Origin: Lachnospiraceae bacterium AC3007
GTDB taxonomy: Bacteria; Bacillota; Clostridia; Lachnospirales; Lachnospiraceae
Length of the DNA stretch: 64,000 bases
Direction of reading: 5' to 3'
Assembly (NCBI GenBank): GCA_000621405.1
Contig: JHYK01000013.1
Coordinates: 1-64,000, forward strand
The position numbers and the translations under genes are program-made. Below the pieces are notes generated by a model. It did no database searches, was not told where the DNA came from, and was given only the letters and a program-made list of their open reading frames with translations. Within the stretch, counting starts at the first letter, position 1, and every line of letters begins with the position of its first letter. Below, piece after piece: positions 7,894-16,666 of this stretch.

Positions 7894-8717
7894 TGCAGAT
7901 CGCACGGCATGAAAAAAAGAGAGTGCTCTACACAAGGGATCTTTGCAAATCCTTCAGGGCCGGCAACAGTGAGCAGCAGGTGCTGAAAAGCCTGGACCTT
8001 GAGATATACAAGGGTGATTTCACCGTGATAATGGGTAATTCCGGCTCCGGCAAGAGTACTCTTTTATATGCCCTGTCGGGGATGGACCGTCCGAGCGCGG
8101 GTGAGATCACTTATGAGACGTCCGACGGATCGGTGACCATGATCTCGGGCTTTGACAATGACCGCCTCGCCCTTTTCAGAAGAGATCATGTGGGGTTTGT
8201 ATTTCAGCAGAATTACCTGAATGACAGCATGAGCGCGCTGGACAATATCATGGTGGTGGGGCTCTTGCGTCATCACAACAGAAGGCAGCTGTCTGCAAGG
8301 GCCAAGGACCTCTTAAAAAGAGTCGAGATCAATAAGGGAGACTGGAATAAGTTTCCTACGCAGATGTCGGGCGGCATGCAGCAGAGAGTAGCGGTTGTTC
8401 GCGGTGTGATCAACAGCCCGGAAGTGCTGTATGCGGATGAGCCCACAGGCGCGCTCAATTCACAGAATACGGAAAATGTGCTTGATATCCTTTCGGACCT
8501 GAACGCCGAAGGCCAAAGTATAGTCATGGTCACGCATACCTTAGCCGCAGCGGAGCGCGGAAGCCGGATCATATATCTTTCAGACGGCGTGATATGCGAT
8601 GAGGTAGAGCTCGGACCCTATGCAGGAAGCTATAAGGACGAGAGTAATCCGGAGTTTGAAAGGGCCGGGGAGCGTCACAGAAGGTTAAAGGCATTTCTTC
8701 AGAATATGGGTTGGTAG
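7890..8717 (+). CDS. ABC transporter ATP-binding protein (MacB/LolD type)
   Basis: A 275-residue ATPase of the FtsX/MacB-associated class. Walker A is GNSGSGKS at residues 49-56, the Q-loop is FVFQQNYL, the ABC signature region is QMSGGMQQRVAVVRG, and Walker B is VLYADEPTGALN, followed by an H-loop VMVTHT. The DEPTGAL(N/D) sequence is typical of lipoprotein or antimicrobial-peptide exporters. It overlaps the adaptor gene by 4 bp and is followed after one base by the permease gene. Confidence 0.95.
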   Translation: MMQIARHEKKRVLYTRDLCKSFRAGNSEQQVLKSLDLEIYKGDFTVIMGNSGSGKSTLLYALSGMDRPSAGEITYETSDGSVTMISGFDNDRLALFRRDHVGFVFQQNYLNDSMSALDNIMVVGLLRHHNRRQLSARAKDLLKRVEINKGDWNKFPTQMSGGMQQRVAVVRGVINSPEVLYADEPTGALNSQNTENVLDILSDLNAEGQSIVMVTHTLAAAERGSRIIYLSDGVICDEVELGPYAGSYKDESNPEFERAGERHRRLKAFLQNMGW

Positions 8718-8718
8718 G

Positions 8719-11100
8719 ATGTACAGGTTTTTATTTATCGCAAAAAACAATATCAGAAAGCAGAAAGGCGATATGATCACCTTCTTCATCCTGACACTTA
8801 TCGCATCGGCACTGATCTTCATCAGTGCTTCTTTTCTGACCGGCACGGGCCATGTCGTCGATACCTGCATGGAGAGCATCAATGCCGCTGACATCCTTGT
8901 CCTGATGACCGATGATGATGCTGCAGAAAACAAGATGGCTGAAGTCATAAAAGGGAATCCGTACTGCGACGGATATGAATCTACCGGGTATATCGATACC
9001 TATGCCAAATACCGTCATAAGGGCGAGAAGGAGTGGACAGAGTATTCGTTTCATATCGGATCCTATGAGGAAGAGCGGAAGATGCAGCAATGCTCTGTGA
9101 AAACCGTCAGATATCATGACGATCAGATACTGATACCGGTATCGCTCTCCACATCTTTTGCTGCAGGGGATGTGATGGAACTTAAGATCGGTGACAACAT
9201 CTACCGGATGAAGGTCGCTGGCTTTAACGAGGATAATATATATTGCTCGCCCATGAACATGGGGACTTATCTTATCTATACGTCGGACAGACTGTACAAC
9301 AAGATCGAGTTTGAGAATCCCGGGAAAGCAGAGAACTGCAGGTATTACAAGACCAATCTCTCAAGAAGGGCAAGGATGGAAGGGAAGAGCGGGAATGATG
9401 TCTGCGATGAGCTCTTCGATGAATTCAACGACTGGTATCTGGCATATGTGAAGTCTCATCCTGATCACAGCCTTTCTTCGATGAACTTCCTTCCGGCGGA
9501 ACTTATGAAGACGGCTTCTTTGATACTGCCGATGATCTTCATAGCGATAGTTCTGGCATTTGCCGTGATCATGCTTGTCATCGCGCTCGTGATCATACAT
9601 TTTTCCGTCAAGAACTTCATCATTCTCAACATGAAAAATACGGCGATAATGGAGGCTTCGGGTTACACGGTACAGGAGATGGTGCTGATACTTCTTTTTG
9701 AACTTCTGCTCGTGGCGGGACTTGGATGCATTACGGGACTTGCGCTGGGCGCGATCCTGCTTCGGCCTGCAGGGGCCATAATCCTTGCGACTCTGGGACT
9801 CACATGGAATCAGAGCGCTGACCCCGTGATAGTCATGACAGTGTTTTTCGGGATATGCCTTGTCATTATGATCGTGACTCTGGTACTCGGAAGAGAATAC
9901 AAAAAGATCCCGGTGCTTGATGCGCTGAAAGGCGGCGCTTCTGCAAAGGCCGGAAGAAGGAATTTATTTACATTCGAGCATACGGCCCTTCCGATACCTC
10001 TGACGCTTGCGCTGAAGGATACATTCGGGAGATTCGGAAGCAGGATCGGTACTGTCTTTATCATGGCTATCCTCTCCATATCGACGATAACAGGGTTCGG
10101 GATGGTGGATTCATATGCGCGGGATGATGCGGGGCTTTTGAACCTTGCAGGGATGTTTGACTGCGATGCGACGGTCGAAGGGTCCGAGACCATGATGCAG
10201 AATATAGAGTCCATGGACAGTGTGAAGTCTGTCTACGGGGATACCTGGTATGCGTTCAATTACACCGCGGGAAAGAAGACCGCAAGCATCACGACCAGAG
10301 CCTTCACCGATACGAAAGACATCGTGGGCGGCATGATCCTTGAAGGAGGATGGCCGCAGGAGGGGAAGGACATAATGCTTGCTTCGGCCGCGGCTGATGA
10401 ACTGAATGCGGGTCTTGGTGACAAGGTAACGATAAAGAACAGCGGAAAAGAAGAAGATTATAACGTATGCGGGATCTGCCAGACAATGAACAATATGGGT
10501 ATGATGGCGTATATAACGACAGCGGGATATGAGAGAGTCGCTCCTCCGGTAAATGAATATGAGATCTGGATCAATCTGAAGGAGGGCAGGGGATTTGAAG
10601 AGTTCAAAGAGGAATTTGAGGATGACTATCCCGACGAGGAGCTGACTGATTACAGGGAGGCAGCTAAGAGTACTACCGGAGTAGTATCCGCCGGAATGAA
10701 GGCTGTGGCGCTCTTTATCGCATCGCTGACTATCCTTATAGTCGCCTTTGTGGAGTCTCTCATCATCAGATCCCAGATAACAAGAGAGTGGAAGAATCTC
10801 GGTGTGTTGAAGGCGCTGGGCTTCACCTCGGGACAGCTGATACGCCAGATCATGATCTCAAACATGCCTGCAATAGCGCTTGGCATAGTTATTGGACTGG
10901 TCCTGTCACCGGTATCAGGTGCGAACCTGATGAAGCTTACGTTCTCTATCTTTGGATTCAGGAAGGCCGTATTCACGGTGCTGCCGACGTCCTATATACT
11001 GACGGCGCTGATGATATCGGGTATAGCCATGGCTACGGCAGCGATACTCGGGAGAAGGATCAAAAAACTGGATCCCGTAAATATGATCACTGAGGAGTAG
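8719..11100 (+). CDS. FtsX-type ABC transporter permease
   Basis: A 793-residue permease. One N-terminal TM (about 20-42) is followed by a large extracytoplasmic domain and three TM segments (about 265-395). A second unit repeats this (TM near 440, extracytoplasmic domain to about 650, three TMs to about 780), giving the 8-TM double-FtsX layout. The second FtsX domain includes the coupling segment TREWKNLGVLKALGFTSGQLIRQ. No extra domains are seen. Together with the adaptor and ATPase it forms a MacAB-like mechanotransmission exporter; the substrate is unknown. It is the last gene of the PadR operon. Confidence 0.92.
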   Translation: MYRFLFIAKNNIRKQKGDMITFFILTLIASALIFISASFLTGTGHVVDTCMESINAADILVLMTDDDAAENKMAEVIKGNPYCDGYESTGYIDTYAKYRHKGEKEWTEYSFHIGSYEEERKMQQCSVKTVRYHDDQILIPVSLSTSFAAGDVMELKIGDNIYRMKVAGFNEDNIYCSPMNMGTYLIYTSDRLYNKIEFENPGKAENCRYYKTNLSRRARMEGKSGNDVCDELFDEFNDWYLAYVKSHPDHSLSSMNFLPAELMKTASLILPMIFIAIVLAFAVIMLVIALVIIHFSVKNFIILNMKNTAIMEASGYTVQEMVLILLFELLLVAGLGCITGLALGAILLRPAGAIILATLGLTWNQSADPVIVMTVFFGICLVIMIVTLVLGREYKKIPVLDALKGGASAKAGRRNLFTFEHTALPIPLTLALKDTFGRFGSRIGTVFIMAILSISTITGFGMVDSYARDDAGLLNLAGMFDCDATVEGSETMMQNIESMDSVKSVYGDTWYAFNYTAGKKTASITTRAFTDTKDIVGGMILEGGWPQEGKDIMLASAAADELNAGLGDKVTIKNSGKEEDYNVCGICQTMNNMGMMAYITTAGYERVAPPVNEYEIWINLKEGRGFEEFKEEFEDDYPDEELTDYREAAKSTTGVVSAGMKAVALFIASLTILIVAFVESLIIRSQITREWKNLGVLKALGFTSGQLIRQIMISNMPAIALGIVIGLVLSPVSGANLMKLTFSIFGFRKAVFTVLPTSYILTALMISGIAMATAAILGRRIKKLDPVNMITEE

Positions 11101-11118
11101 AGTTCAAAAATTGAGCGA

Positions 11119-11147
11119 TTGAATTAAGCTGCTGTTCCGCTTATAAT
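11119..11147 (+). promoter_or_regulatory. Predicted promoter of FIST-domain kinase gene
   Basis: TTGAAT (11119-11124), 17-bp spacer and TATAAT (11142-11147), 23 bp before the start codon. It separates this gene from the preceding PadR operon, for which no terminator is visible. Confidence 0.7.
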
Positions 11148-11169
11148 CATAGTCAGGCGGATCAGGATC

Positions 11170-13743
11170 ATGATACAGAAGAAATATCTATGTAAAGACA
11201 TAAAAGCAGCAGAAGATGCGATCTTGGGGATCAGGGAGTTCCTTTCGGAACACCCGCATAAGTCTGCGCTGCTCACGTTCTACGAGGCCGGGGTTTCAGA
11301 AAAGGAGATCAGGTCTTTTATAGAGCGCGCAAAGCATGACATCGGACCGGATCTCCTTATCGCGGGAATATCGATCGTCATGATCGCGGAACTCATGCCT
11401 GAAGGGACAGGCATGCTTTTAAATCTGATCCTTACCGAGGAGGCAGATATCGAAGTGATCACTCTTCCCTGCGTTCCGGGGGATGAGGATGACGCATCTG
11501 CAAAGCTTAGAAAAAGACTTGATGAACGTCAGGATGTAAAAGCCGTGGAGCTCTTCGTGAGCAATTTGGCTCTTAATACGACACGGTTCATGGAAAAAGG
11601 CGTTGAAGGGCATGAAGATGTCGTGCTCTTCGGAACGGCGACTATCCGTAATCTTCCCACGCGGCTCTCTGTCGAGGAAGAAGAACAGGTCGTTGAGATA
11701 GAGCAGGTGGACCCTGCATTATTGAGAGATGAACTGATCTTCGGAGAAGATATCCTGTATGACGGATTTGTAGCAATTATCTTTGCAGGCAGTAAGCTTT
11801 CGGCAGAAGCGGATTATGCTCTGGGCTGGAGCCCCATAGGCAGAAAGTTCTCTTCCGAGCTCGGTGCGCAACCGGCCATGGGAGAGACAGTCGTGACAGC
11901 GATAAACGGCAGTCCTGCGGTCGATATATACAGAGAATATCTCGGAGTATACCCGGATTCATATCTTATCAGTAATATCTGTGAGTTTCCGTTCATCGTA
12001 GAGCGTGACGGGATCAGCATCTGCCTGATCCCCATAGACTGCGGCAAGGAAGGGGAGCTGTATTTTATGATGACGCTCCGGCAGGGAGAGCAGCTCAGAT
12101 TTTCTTTCGCGTCACACGATGAGGTCCTTTATTCCAGCATGAATTCGCTGAAGAACATGGAGCGCTTTCAGCCGGAAGCTCTTTTCCTCACACTCTGCGG
12201 CAACCGCATCAATTTCCTGAAAGAAGATGCACACATCGAATGGGACAGTTTCAGTTCAGTCACCGGGGAATACGCCCTGATGCACGGAGCATGTGAACTG
12301 TTCTACTACCAAGGCAAAGGCGGGATCCTGACCAGCGCGCATATTTCTGTAGGATTAAGGGAAAAAGAAGCACCTGCGACGGGAGCAGGATCTGATGCCC
12401 CTGATGTTGAAAGCCTGCGGCATGGACGCACACTGCCGCTTTCTGACAGGATGTCCGTTTTTCTCCGCAAGACCACGAGTGAGTTAATTGAAACGGCATC
12501 TGAGGCAAGAGAAGCCAATAAAGCAAAATCTGCTTTCCTCTCTCATATGTCACACGAGATACGGACACCTATCAATGCGATACTCGGCATGGATGAGATG
12601 ATACTCAGGGAGAGCAGCGAAGAGGATATACTGAATTATGCAGGAGATATCCGGTCGGCCGGCAACAATCTTTTGAACATAGTCAATGATGTGCTGGACT
12701 TCTCCAAGATCGAGGCAGGCAAGATGAGCATCATACCGGTCGAATACGAACCGGAATCCGTAGTGAACGATCTCTACAACGTCGTCTGGCTAAGAGCTGA
12801 GAGCAAGGGTCTGTCAGTGAAGATGGACATAGATCCCTCAATTCCGTCGCTGCTTTACGGAGACGAGACACGTATAAAGCAGATCGTCACAAACCTGCTC
12901 ACCAACGCCGTGAAATACACCGAAAAAGGGACTGTCACGCTGAAGGCAGAGCGGATGGCAGAAGATGATCCCAAAGATCTGGAGGTACTGCGGCTTTCGT
13001 GCCCCGGTGAAAAATGTCCGGAAAAAGCAGTCAGGCTTCGCATCTCGGTCATCGATACCGGGATCGGCATACGGAGCGAGGACATGGAAAAGCTCTTTGA
13101 TGAGTATGAGCGTATGGAGGAGCAGAGGAACCGGACCATAGAGGGGACAGGCCTGGGACTCAGTATCACCAGAGAGCTCCTGGAGCTTATGGGGAGCAGG
13201 CTGTTTGTTGAGAGTACATACGGAAAGGGATCCGTATTTGGATTTGAAATAGTCCATGGTGTGCTGAGCGATGAACCGGTCGGGGAGCTTGGCGGCCGCT
13301 TCGGGAAAAAGCCGGAAAGGGTACGGTATCGTGCCAGGTTTACGGCTGAAGACGCACGCATTCTTGTGGTGGATGATACCAAAGTGAATCTCATAGTGAT
13401 AGAGAATCTTCTCAAGAGGATAAAGGTCACTGTTGATACGGCGCCGTCAGGAGAGGAAGCATTAAATCTCGTCCGGAAAAATGAGTATGATGTCATCTTC
13501 CTGGATCACCTGATGCCCAAGATGAACGGTCTCGAAACACTTAAGAGGATGAACGCGATGGAAGACAACATGTCTGCCGGAGCGCCCGTAATATGTCTTT
13601 CGGCCAATGCCGTATCAGGCGCAAAAGAAAAATATCTGAAAGCAGGATTCAAGGATTATCTCTCCAAGCCGGTAGACTCTGAAAAACTGGAGGACATGCT
13701 CTTCAACTATATCTCTCCGGAAAAGATCCGGACTTTATCCTGA
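11170..13743 (+). CDS. Soluble hybrid histidine kinase with FIST sensory domain
   Basis: An 857-residue cytoplasmic hybrid kinase with no TM segments. Residues about 30-225 match a FIST-N domain and about 230-390 a FIST-C domain, a small-molecule-binding module. HisKA has phospho-acceptor His462 in LSHMSHEIRTP. The HATPase has N-box TNLLTNAVKYTEKG, G1 DTGIGI (629-634) and G2 GTGLGL (659-664). The receiver domain (about 729-850) has acidic pair DD735-736, phospho-acceptor Asp779 in FLDHLMP and a conserved Lys in LSKPVD, so all phosphorelay residues are present. No HPt or output domain is fused or adjacent, so the downstream partner is unknown. The convergent neighbour is an EAL phosphodiesterase. 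Confidence 0.93.
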   Translation: MIQKKYLCKDIKAAEDAILGIREFLSEHPHKSALLTFYEAGVSEKEIRSFIERAKHDIGPDLLIAGISIVMIAELMPEGTGMLLNLILTEEADIEVITLPCVPGDEDDASAKLRKRLDERQDVKAVELFVSNLALNTTRFMEKGVEGHEDVVLFGTATIRNLPTRLSVEEEEQVVEIEQVDPALLRDELIFGEDILYDGFVAIIFAGSKLSAEADYALGWSPIGRKFSSELGAQPAMGETVVTAINGSPAVDIYREYLGVYPDSYLISNICEFPFIVERDGISICLIPIDCGKEGELYFMMTLRQGEQLRFSFASHDEVLYSSMNSLKNMERFQPEALFLTLCGNRINFLKEDAHIEWDSFSSVTGEYALMHGACELFYYQGKGGILTSAHISVGLREKEAPATGAGSDAPDVESLRHGRTLPLSDRMSVFLRKTTSELIETASEAREANKAKSAFLSHMSHEIRTPINAILGMDEMILRESSEEDILNYAGDIRSAGNNLLNIVNDVLDFSKIEAGKMSIIPVEYEPESVVNDLYNVVWLRAESKGLSVKMDIDPSIPSLLYGDETRIKQIVTNLLTNAVKYTEKGTVTLKAERMAEDDPKDLEVLRLSCPGEKCPEKAVRLRISVIDTGIGIRSEDMEKLFDEYERMEEQRNRTIEGTGLGLSITRELLELMGSRLFVESTYGKGSVFGFEIVHGVLSDEPVGELGGRFGKKPERVRYRARFTAEDARILVVDDTKVNLIVIENLLKRIKVTVDTAPSGEEALNLVRKNEYDVIFLDHLMPKMNGLETLKRMNAMEDNMSAGAPVICLSANAVSGAKEKYLKAGFKDYLSKPVDSEKLEDMLFNYISPEKIRTLS

Positions 13744-13756
13744 CGGGCTCATGATC

Positions 13757-15637
13757 TCAGGAATGATCGGATGTGTTGGTTTTTTTCAGGAATTCGATGA
13801 ATTCTTCCTCGGGGACAGGCTTTGAATAATAAAATCCCTGTATGTATTCAACTCCCATATCCGTCATCTCCAGCATCTGATCTTCTGTCTCGATGCCCTC
13901 TGCAACGACATTCATGTTCATCTTATGCAATATATCGACCATCCCGGACAGCACAGGCTTTATCTTGTCATTATCAAAGAATCCCTTTGTAAAGGTGTAA
14001 TCAAACTTGATATTGTTTACAGGCATATTAACGAAATAATCTATGTTTGAGCGTCCCGTTCCGAAATCATCCAATGAGAAGGTTACGCCTTTTTTCATCA
14101 GGGACTCCATGTTCTTCAGCATTATATCTCTGTTCTCTCCTGCAGCAGTCTCGGTTATCTCAAGATTGATGAGTCCGGGATCTATCTTGTACTGCTCCAG
14201 ATGATCCATGATGAAATCGGCAGGATTATCATTGTCAAACTGGGCGGCGGACACGTTGACCTCTATCTGTTCGAGACCGTATTTTTCGGCTTCGCCGCGC
14301 GCCAGGAACTGACATACTTTTTCAAAGACCCGTACTCCAAGCGGAAGGATCTGTCCGGTCTCTTCGGCTACCGGTATGAATTCTCCGGGCATGACGATCT
14401 CACCGTTGGTTTTCCTTATCCTGACAAGCGCCTCAGCAACGTTGAACCGGGCCCATCTGACGTTATAGAAGGGCTGGTAAAATACCTCAACCCTGTCTTC
14501 TCTCAGCGCCTCGTCGATAAGCTCCTTGGTGCGGCTGTGATCTCGAAGTGTCTGAAGCATTTCTTCGTCTGCTATAAGTATCTCCTGATCGCGCTCCAGA
14601 TATGTGTGGAGAAAGCGGAAAAACTCATCAGGGCCGCTCATCAGCTTGCTGTCGGGTATCAGAAGATAGGTTCCCTTTGCAGGGAGATCTTTTACTCCGT
14701 CCTTTTGCGTTTTGATATTTGCGGCTCTTTCAAACATCCGCTCTTTGTTGTCATACAGGACACAGAAGGTATCATCGTCGATCCTGAATGCAGGCTCCGG
14801 TCCCAGACTCACAAGCGCTTTGGCCGTACGCATCACGGCAGCCTGCTCCATATTGTAGTCCACAAAGCTTGTCATATAATGGATCTTGGCCGTAAACATC
14901 GAAAAACGCTTGCCGAATTTGTATTTGTCATGCACATAGGCGGAGAGGGCATGAGTGGTGAAAAGTCCTGTGGTACCGTCGATATATTCGCTGGGATTCT
15001 CTAACTGGATATAGAGGATGACCATTCCGAAGGATGAAGCAAAACCTACGAGGAGCAGCTCGGGCTCGATGAACTGTATGGCTGCGGCTATAAGCCAGAT
15101 CCCCTGCCATAGCATCATGGCGGTGAACCGCCTGCCGGGAATCTGCTTTCTGTATACGAGCGTTGTGATTATCGTTGATATTATATATATGGCCGAGAGC
15201 ACATAAGCGACAGATGTGGACGGTCCGAATGAGTAGACTATCCTTCCTTCTGCGGTATAGCCTATAGGCAGTACGAGCATCAGGATCTCGCCGATGATAA
15301 AGATTATGTGGTAGGTGATCCGCGCCGCCTTTGCCCAGGTCTTATCTATAGGCAGCAGACTCGTGGAAGCATATACATAACCGAAATATCCCTGCAGTAC
15401 CAGGAGCATGATATAAAACTTACAGACGATCGAGGTGATACGTCCGTCAAAGCCGGTATGTACGGACATATTGATAAGGATAACTGACAGGATATCAAAA
15501 GTCAGACAGGCAAAGCATGCATAAATGGCGCGTTGAAAAAGCTTGCGGTTCATAAGATCAAGCTTCTTTTCGCGCATGAACATCACGAAGATCGTGAATA
15601 TGATAAAAAGAGCACAACACTGAAGTTCTATATTCAT
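13757..15637 (-). CDS. Membrane protein with degenerate GGDEF and intact EAL domain
   Basis: A 626-residue predicted c-di-GMP phosphodiesterase. Residues 1-210 form about seven hydrophobic helices. Residues about 217-345 form a GGDEF-like domain whose motif is replaced by RIDDDTF, so it is not catalytic. The EAL domain spans about 370-620 and keeps the expected metal and catalytic residues: EAL at 402-404, Asn461, Glu493 (EITET), Asp523-Asp524 (DDFGTG), Lys544, Glu580 and Gln600. Hydrolysis of c-di-GMP to pGpG is the known reaction. It ends 13 bp from the kinase gene stop. The truncated gene at the right edge of the window has the same layout in its visible part. Confidence 0.92.
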   Translation of the reverse strand: MNIELQCCALFIIFTIFVMFMREKKLDLMNRKLFQRAIYACFACLTFDILSVILINMSVHTGFDGRITSIVCKFYIMLLVLQGYFGYVYASTSLLPIDKTWAKAARITYHIIFIIGEILMLVLPIGYTAEGRIVYSFGPSTSVAYVLSAIYIISTIITTLVYRKQIPGRRFTAMMLWQGIWLIAAAIQFIEPELLLVGFASSFGMVILYIQLENPSEYIDGTTGLFTTHALSAYVHDKYKFGKRFSMFTAKIHYMTSFVDYNMEQAAVMRTAKALVSLGPEPAFRIDDDTFCVLYDNKERMFERAANIKTQKDGVKDLPAKGTYLLIPDSKLMSGPDEFFRFLHTYLERDQEILIADEEMLQTLRDHSRTKELIDEALREDRVEVFYQPFYNVRWARFNVAEALVRIRKTNGEIVMPGEFIPVAEETGQILPLGVRVFEKVCQFLARGEAEKYGLEQIEVNVSAAQFDNDNPADFIMDHLEQYKIDPGLINLEITETAAGENRDIMLKNMESLMKKGVTFSLDDFGTGRSNIDYFVNMPVNNIKFDYTFTKGFFDNDKIKPVLSGMVDILHKMNMNVVAEGIETEDQMLEMTDMGVEYIQGFYYSKPVPEEEFIEFLKKTNTSDHS

Positions 15638-15731
15638 ATCGTGGTCCTTAGTCTGTTATCGGATCAGTCCGGAGGTCATTCGCCATCGAAGGATTCCCGT
15701 AAATGATATTATACCACAAGGTTCAAATATT

Positions 15732-15805
15732 GGGGTGTCAGGGGGACGTACCTTTTGACACCTTTGCACTACAAGGTGTCAAAAGGTACGTCCCCCTGAC
15801 ACCCC
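15732..15805. repeat. Perfect 33-bp-arm inverted repeat (REP/MITE-like)
   Basis: Left arm 15732-15764 (GGGGTGTCAGGGGGACGTAC...) is exactly complementary to the right arm 15773-15805, with an 8-nt loop. There is no T-tract, so it is not a classical terminator. The GTGTCAGGGGGACG-type sequence resembles dispersed palindromic elements found in many clostridial genomes. It occupies the 243-bp space between the EAL gene and fdhD. No transposase lies nearby in the window. Confidence 0.93.
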
Positions 15806-15880
15806 CGTTGACTTGCCCCCGTATCTGTCGTACATTATGGCAAAAGAAGCATCCTGTTGCTTTCAGAGAGGTTTTAGAGG

Positions 15881-16666
15881 ATGGAAGAGATCAAACCTGC
15901 CTATGATCTGGCGGGCTCGGAAATGATACCGGCAAAGGGGACAATTCCCGGCGTCGAGGTGGCATGCGAGCATACGATCCATGTATTTATTAACAGACGG
16001 CTGTCCATGAGGCTTATATGCACGCCGCAGTATCTTGAGGAACTTGTGGCCGGAAGGCTTTTGACGGAGAACCTCATAGACGGAAGGGATGATATAAAAA
16101 GCATCACTGTGTGCGGGCAGGGCCTTGAGGCCCGGGCAGAGATTGACGAGATCGCTGCAGGACAGTTTGATGAAAAGAAGATCGATCAGACGCCCACATG
16201 CTGCACTGATAATAAAATGTTCGTTAAGAGACAGCCGGAAAAGGAAAGATCCGTGGAGCCCATTCCGTGGGAGTCATCCTGGTTTGACGGGATACAGGAG
16301 AGGCTTAGTGAGGGCGAACCTCTTTTTCTCAAAACTCATGCGACGCATTCATGCTATCTTGCACGAAAAAGTGAAGTGATCTGCTGCAGAGAGGATATCG
16401 GAAGGCACAATGCCATGGATAAAGCGATCGGATACGGTCTTTTGAACGGGATCGATCTGACGGAATGTTTTCTTTTTACCACGGGAAGGATGCCGACGGA
16501 TATGGTGAGAAAAGCGATAAATGCGGGAATCCCGCTTCTGGCATCAAAAACATATCCTACCCGGCAGGCAGTGGAGATCGCGGATTCAGCTGATCTCACG
16601 CTCGTGACCGTCAGGAAGGACGGGATGACTCTTGTATGGACAGGAGGATCGGATCATAATGCTTGA
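15881..16666 (+). CDS. fdhD: Formate dehydrogenase accessory sulfurtransferase FdhD
   Basis: A 261-residue protein that transfers sulfur from a cysteine desulfurase to the molybdenum/tungsten cofactor of formate dehydrogenase. Seen: the strand VFINRRLSMRLICTPQYLEELVAGRLLTE, the CC pair in TPTCC (the active-site cysteine region), HATHSCYLARKSEVICCREDIGRHNAMDKAIGY spread over the core, and FTTGRMPTDMV. No formate dehydrogenase gene is in the window. The gene overlaps the downstream tcdA-like gene by 8 bp. An AGAGAGG site lies upstream of the ATG. Confidence 0.95.
   Translation: MEEIKPAYDLAGSEMIPAKGTIPGVEVACEHTIHVFINRRLSMRLICTPQYLEELVAGRLLTENLIDGRDDIKSITVCGQGLEARAEIDEIAAGQFDEKKIDQTPTCCTDNKMFVKRQPEKERSVEPIPWESSWFDGIQERLSEGEPLFLKTHATHSCYLARKSEVICCREDIGRHNAMDKAIGYGLLNGIDLTECFLFTTGRMPTDMVRKAINAGIPLLASKTYPTRQAVEIADSADLTLVTVRKDGMTLVWTGGSDHNA

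Noticed and set aside
12855-13496. 213-codon antisense frame within the FIST kinase gene
   Set aside because: Ser/Arg-rich shadow frame; the kinase and receiver motifs on the other strand are unambiguous.
15732-15805. Rho-independent terminator
   Set aside because: A strong stem but no T-tract on either side; classed as a palindromic repeat instead.
15703-15906. 67-codon open frame over the large palindrome
   Set aside because: It reads through the inverted repeat and ends inside fdhD; no ribosome site.
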